This document shows positions 59,739 to 64,000 of a stretch of DNA of 64,000 bases, piece by piece (position 1 is the stretch's first letter; each line of letters begins with the position of its first letter). A model generated the notes under the pieces. It had not been told where the DNA came from. It worked only from the letters and a program-made list of their open reading frames with translations, and did no database searches. A program made the translations under genes and the position numbers. Source of the stretch: Auanema rhodensis (taxonomy: Eukaryota; Nematoda; Chromadorea; Rhabditida; Rhabditidae); NCBI GenBank assembly GCA_964057225.1, contig OZ059896.1:7750001-7814000 (forward strand), in the 5' to 3' direction.

Positions 59739-60850
59739 TTTCGAACAATTAGCTGTCGTCGTCTGTTCAGTTGCATCAGATTTTCTCATCTCTTTCGACT
59801 ATTCCTTTTCTGTTTATGTGCCTGAATTACATTACTTACAACATGAATTTACATACATTCATGTATATACTATGTGTATTCAATTTAATTTTCATATCAT
59901 AACAGTAATTTACAACAAAACATTGTTAATATCCCAAGTCATGTGACAACTATTTTATTTGGCTATTTCTTTCAGTTTTATTGTACATTTTCTCAAATTT
60001 TTATAAGAATATTTGATCTATTAACTTTAAGCATATATGTAACTATAGACTATATATTTATAATTGCGTAATATATAATATAATAACATATAATGATTTC
60101 ATTCTCAAACTATTTCAAGAGTTTCTGAAGTTCAAAGACTTTTATCGTGACGTCCCAAGAATATTCCTTAATAAATCAAATTAAAAAGAAAAAAATTTTT
60201 TTTTGCAATTTTCGTAATGAATGTTATCGCTCTTATCCATCTTCTTATTTTAAAAACCAAAAATTAAAGATAAACGACGATATTTCCTACAACTTTATCG
60301 CATTTTTTTGTTTTTTTTTGTTGAAGCTTTACGAAAATAATTCACTTATTAACTTCATATTTTCTTCTTTTTTTTTCTTTCAAACTTTATTAATTGATTA
60401 TAATCTTTTTATTAAATTCTTTTCTTTTTTTTTAAATTTTTTCGAAAAACGATCATTTCAGCAAAGCTATTTTCAGTTTTTCTTTTCTTAAAAAAATTTT
60501 TTGAAAAACTTTGTTATTTTTCTAAAATATGTATATACTATATACCCATTTAGTACATAAAATGTTACTCCAAGCGAATTTTTCTGGGACTTTTAGATAT
60601 AAATCCATGAAACTGTAAAGCAAAAACTGATTGATTTTGTCACAAAGTATATTGAAGTATATTCAAATATTACATAACTTGTGTGCATATAAGGAGAAAC
60701 GTATTTGTGTGTTTCAGAAGAGAATTTGGAAAATATAGTTTACGCATGGCTTGGTCTTTTTTGTTATTTTACTTACCTAATATGCACATATCTTCTTATA
60801 CATTTTTAAAAAATTTGTCTTGCAATACATTTTCTTCAATCCTTTTGCTC
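59739..60850. other. AT-rich intergenic region
   Basis: Nothing firm. A plus-strand frame at 60147-60491 is Phe/Ser-rich low complexity. Confidence 0.5.
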
Positions 60851-60861
60851 TACACAGTAGG

Positions 60862-61180
60862 GCTGAGTTCTTGCTCTTCTCTCATTCAACAGACACCATT
60901 TTGTGTTTGGAACTTCACAGATGAAAGACTTAACGTCCAAACATCAAATTTTCCTGCTTGACCTAATCTGGCAATAGCATGTTCTCGAATCATATGGCAC
61001 AAAGTTGTTAGTTATATAGAAGGAACATCTCATCTATTAGGCAAAATCCTCTACATTTTGAATATTTAAAACTTATTCAAGAGAGAAGCTTTGCCAATAG
61101 CAGAAAATGTACTGAGTACATTTTCAAAAATATTACAACCGATTTTTTCTATCGAAGATATACAATATATTTCTTTTTTT
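60862..61180. pseudogene. decayed reading frame of unknown family
   Basis: One plus-strand frame runs for over 100 codons with only two in-frame stops (TGA near 60960, TAA near 61069). It includes FCVWNFTDERLNVQ, ACSRIIWHKVVSYIEGTSHL and REALPIAENVLSTFSK. The minus strand of the same DNA also reads smoothly in parts (IREHAIARLGQAGKFDVWTL), so the coding strand is not settled. The mix suggests a degraded gene or transposon piece. Confidence 0.3.
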
Positions 61181-63420
61181 TTTCTTTTCAAATATTCACA
61201 GACTACTTATTTTACATTTAATTCCACTGATCTTTCTATTTCTCATGATATTACTTGGTTTTTTTCTTTTCTAAACTGCATCTATGTGACATTCTATACT
61301 AGATACATTATCTTTTTTCTCTTTGTCCTTTGATGCCATAATGAGGAAAATTAAAGTTTTCTGTTTCAACTTTTTTTTTGTTGTCATTTTCATCTTATAT
61401 TGAATAGTTTATTTATATTTTATATTCATTTGTTGTCTTAAAACCTATATATACTATACGGAATCATCATCATCGTCATCATCATCGTCGTCGTCTTCTG
61501 GAGCCTATATTGAAGAAGGAGACTGTGTGGTTATGTGATGCTGAGCTAGCTAAACCAAAAAAAAATTTAAGCATAGAACACAGCCTTGTTCTATTCTCGT
61601 TTATACCTCTTTTATCTTTGATTTAGCATTCTACTATTGCTATCTTCTGCTTTTATCTAAACTATTTTTAAGTATAAGTGCATTGAAGCTTTTACAAATA
61701 TTCTTCATAATGAGGAACTCAACCTTGTATTGTGCCATACGTTTCAAATATTTTTCGTTTTTGTTACATCTATGATTGTCAAGAGTACATCAGGGGTGAA
61801 AATGTTTATTCGCCGTATGAAGACTTACTCATAGACATCCAAAGCTCACACAGCTTTAATTTGGGTTTTTCCCAATTTATTCCTTAAAATAGAAACAACT
61901 TAAGTATTTCGTTACAAAATTCCGGAATAAGCTATACTCAGATTGATTCCGTATGCCTACCTCACCACCACTTGTCACATTGAATATATGAGTGCTTGAT
62001 CATCGTATGATGAATAAAAGCAAAAAAAATAATTTTGTATGTAATATCTCTTCAAATATCATTCAGAATTTCCGTCATATTATAGAAAACAAATAAAATA
62101 AATATATTTCATTGAATACTTTTTGTTCAAAGAAAATAAGAATGAAATATGATGTTCAATAACTCGTAGCAAAAAAAAATATATTTAATTTCTCATACAT
62201 ATAAGTTATAATATTGTATTTTAATATTATATATGTTTGATTTTTTCATTTTTCATAACTATTTACTTAAGAAATTTAATAATTTTATTAGTTAACCACA
62301 ACAATGATATCAGAATTTAAAAACGTATAGTAGTAGTAGTAGTAGTAGTAAAGAATATATCCAGATATGTATATGTGTATACATTCAGTCACTTTCTTCT
62401 TTCGCATTTTCTTACATTTTCTTTCCATTTTCTTCTTATCCATTCAATAAAGTTTCAAATGAAATTTAGTTCAATATATCGAAGCTTAAAGCAAGTAAAT
62501 CAAATTCACAAGACCACACATACTGCTTTTACTTCTAAATTTGAACTGAATTGATCTCAATAATGTTTTAATCTTATTGTACTTTCTTTTCACATATAAT
62601 ATTCTTATAATATATGTATATATATATATATATATTTATGTGTGTGTATACGTATGTATGTATACTATTCAAAGAAAATTCACAATCCATCAGTACGTAC
62701 GACATATAGTAAATAAGACTTCTGTGGATGTGGATAAATTTTTGTTCATTTTTAGTATTTTCGGCACACCACATCTCACCCTTACTCTTATCCCTCCCTG
62801 CTTTTCCTTTCCAAACCTCTCTTGTTTCTCTCTTATTCTTCAATCCTATATTCACCTCTTTTACTGCTTCGAAAATTCTTCCTTTTTGATCATCATTTCA
62901 ATGCAGCATCATGTATCTAAACTACTTTTTGACTCTGAAAATGTATTGAATATACTTGAATATTTCATTTGAAATTATAAATTACATGAAAATATGGTAA
63001 AGCTAGCTATTCATATCAACTATCTTCTTTTCTTTATTAATTTAATTGTCATATCTGAATAATTTAAATGTTTATTTCAAATATATTTATTAAAGCAATT
63101 TTATAAAAAAAAAAGAATAAAAAGTCTTAATTTTGTCGACAAATATGGATATCTATTCATATTATCAATTTTGATAATCCTCTTTTAATTTTCATTAATC
63201 TTCAATTAAAGATTTGGGAATTTAGAAAAGTTTTATTAAAATGAAATAATTTAAAAATTTTTTCTTGTCAAACACGTACAACTTTTTCAATTTCTAATTG
63301 TCTTTCTTTTCAACTTGAAATCCCTTAGGGGGTATCACAAAAAATCCGTCTCATACATTTTGAAAGAGAACCGTCTAGTCAAGATACGAAAAAAAAAAGT
63401 TTCTAAGGTCATGTAAGCTA
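61181..63420. other. AT-rich intergenic region
   Basis: No gene that I can support. Contains (ATC)n near 61464-61490, a (TAG)n run at 62328-62349 and (AT)n at 62614-62636. Confidence 0.55.
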
Positions 63421-63429
63421 ATCTGATCT

Positions 63430-63655
63430 TTTAAACTCAAGAAAATGGATAAGATGCTTTCCAGCTGGCAATCAACATATTCCTTTAGATTGAGAATCCT
63501 CAGAAATTTATCTGGAGTGAGATTTTGAAATTGAAGACCGAATAGGCAGACATAAGTTCAAATAAAATTATAAATGCAGCTGGAAATCAAGTTCTCTCAT
63601 TTTCAAACTCCTTATCCACAGCTATAGCTTCCGAGATTTATCATATTGTAAACAA
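63430..63655 (+). pseudogene. possible decayed reading frame
   Basis: A plus-strand frame reads IENPQKFIWSEILKLKTE, a TAG stop, then ADISSNKIINAAGNQVLSFS and on to IYHIVNN before a TAA at about 63657. The residues look protein-like and GC content rises locally. Family unknown; it may be a transposon remnant. Confidence 0.25.
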
Positions 63656-64000
63656 CTAAAATCAAAAATGTCCATCACGTCAATGTGTATATGAGTTTGT
63701 CTTCTATTATGCCATATATGTACATGCATACATGTTTGTATGTACATGTATATGCAGCAACATGTTGCTTTTAGTAGTTTTACCCCAAATATTTCGAAAC
63801 ATTCAACTAAATTCTCCAAAATATAATCATTCAATTATGGATTGTTTGATGTAATAAAATTCTTATTCTATATATTATTGTTATTATTATATTTTCTTAT
63901 AAATAGTTATTAAAACAATTAGAAATAATATGGATTATTATATTTTTAATATTCATTCAATCAATTATTAAAAAAAAAAAGATTTCATTATGAAATGTTA

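Noticed and set aside
60147-60491. 114-codon plus-strand frame
   Set aside because: Phe/Leu/Ile/Ser-rich with poly-T runs; no credible motif.

Overview
The window reads as nuclear DNA of a nematode. It is very AT-rich with long simple-sequence tracts. It carries spliced genes with short introns and TTTCAG/TTTTAG acceptors, a nematode-type nuclear hormone receptor, two copies of a group-1-like cuticle collagen (C-terminus ending [11 protein letters not shown]), and probable spliced-leader acceptors 4 to 18 nt before several start codons. I cannot place it below phylum level. I saw no tRNA, rRNA or CRISPR array.

Layout: 2.9-5.6 kb (+) nuclear hormone receptor, 9 exons. 5.98-9.24 kb (-) two-finger C2H2 protein, 11 exons. 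9.2-12.4 kb intergenic with short coding-like islands. 12.38-13.29 kb (+) small protein with an N-myristoylation-like start. 13.7-20.9 kb a rearranged block: a 290-bp direct repeat pair, a 644-bp near-perfect inverted repeat around a 979-bp loop, a Maverick/Polinton DNA polymerase B fragment, a Polinton-type adenain-like protease fragment, and two almost identical collagen genes. 20.9-29.6 kb mostly empty AT-rich DNA with a few coding-like islands. 29.66-32.22 kb (+) SLC2/GLUT-like sugar transporter, 11 exons. 33.58-35.29 kb a 505-bp tandem repeat plus an inverted partial copy, with a second decayed Polinton protease in each tandem unit. 35.3-46.1 kb low-complexity, purine/pyrimidine-asymmetric intergenic DNA. 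46.15-56.77 kb (+) a MYST histone acetyltransferase of the MOZ/MORF (LSY-12-like) type, 33 exons and about 1,414 residues in my model. 57.25-57.35 kb a two-hairpin element. 59.2-59.74 kb (-) a short membrane-protein locus of unclear structure. 60-64 kb AT-rich DNA with decayed reading frames.

The host genes look functionally unrelated (transcription, chromatin, sugar transport, cuticle). The most interesting region is 13.7-20.9 kb. There the collagen duplication ends inside the catalytic GTHW motif codon of a Polinton protease, and the collagen promoter abuts a repeat copy flanking the polymerase fragment. This suggests that Polinton-related rearrangement moved, duplicated or carried a host cuticle collagen gene.

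Exon models were assembled by eye; splice sites may be off by a base or use alternatives, but reading phase closes across every exon of the five main spliced genes.
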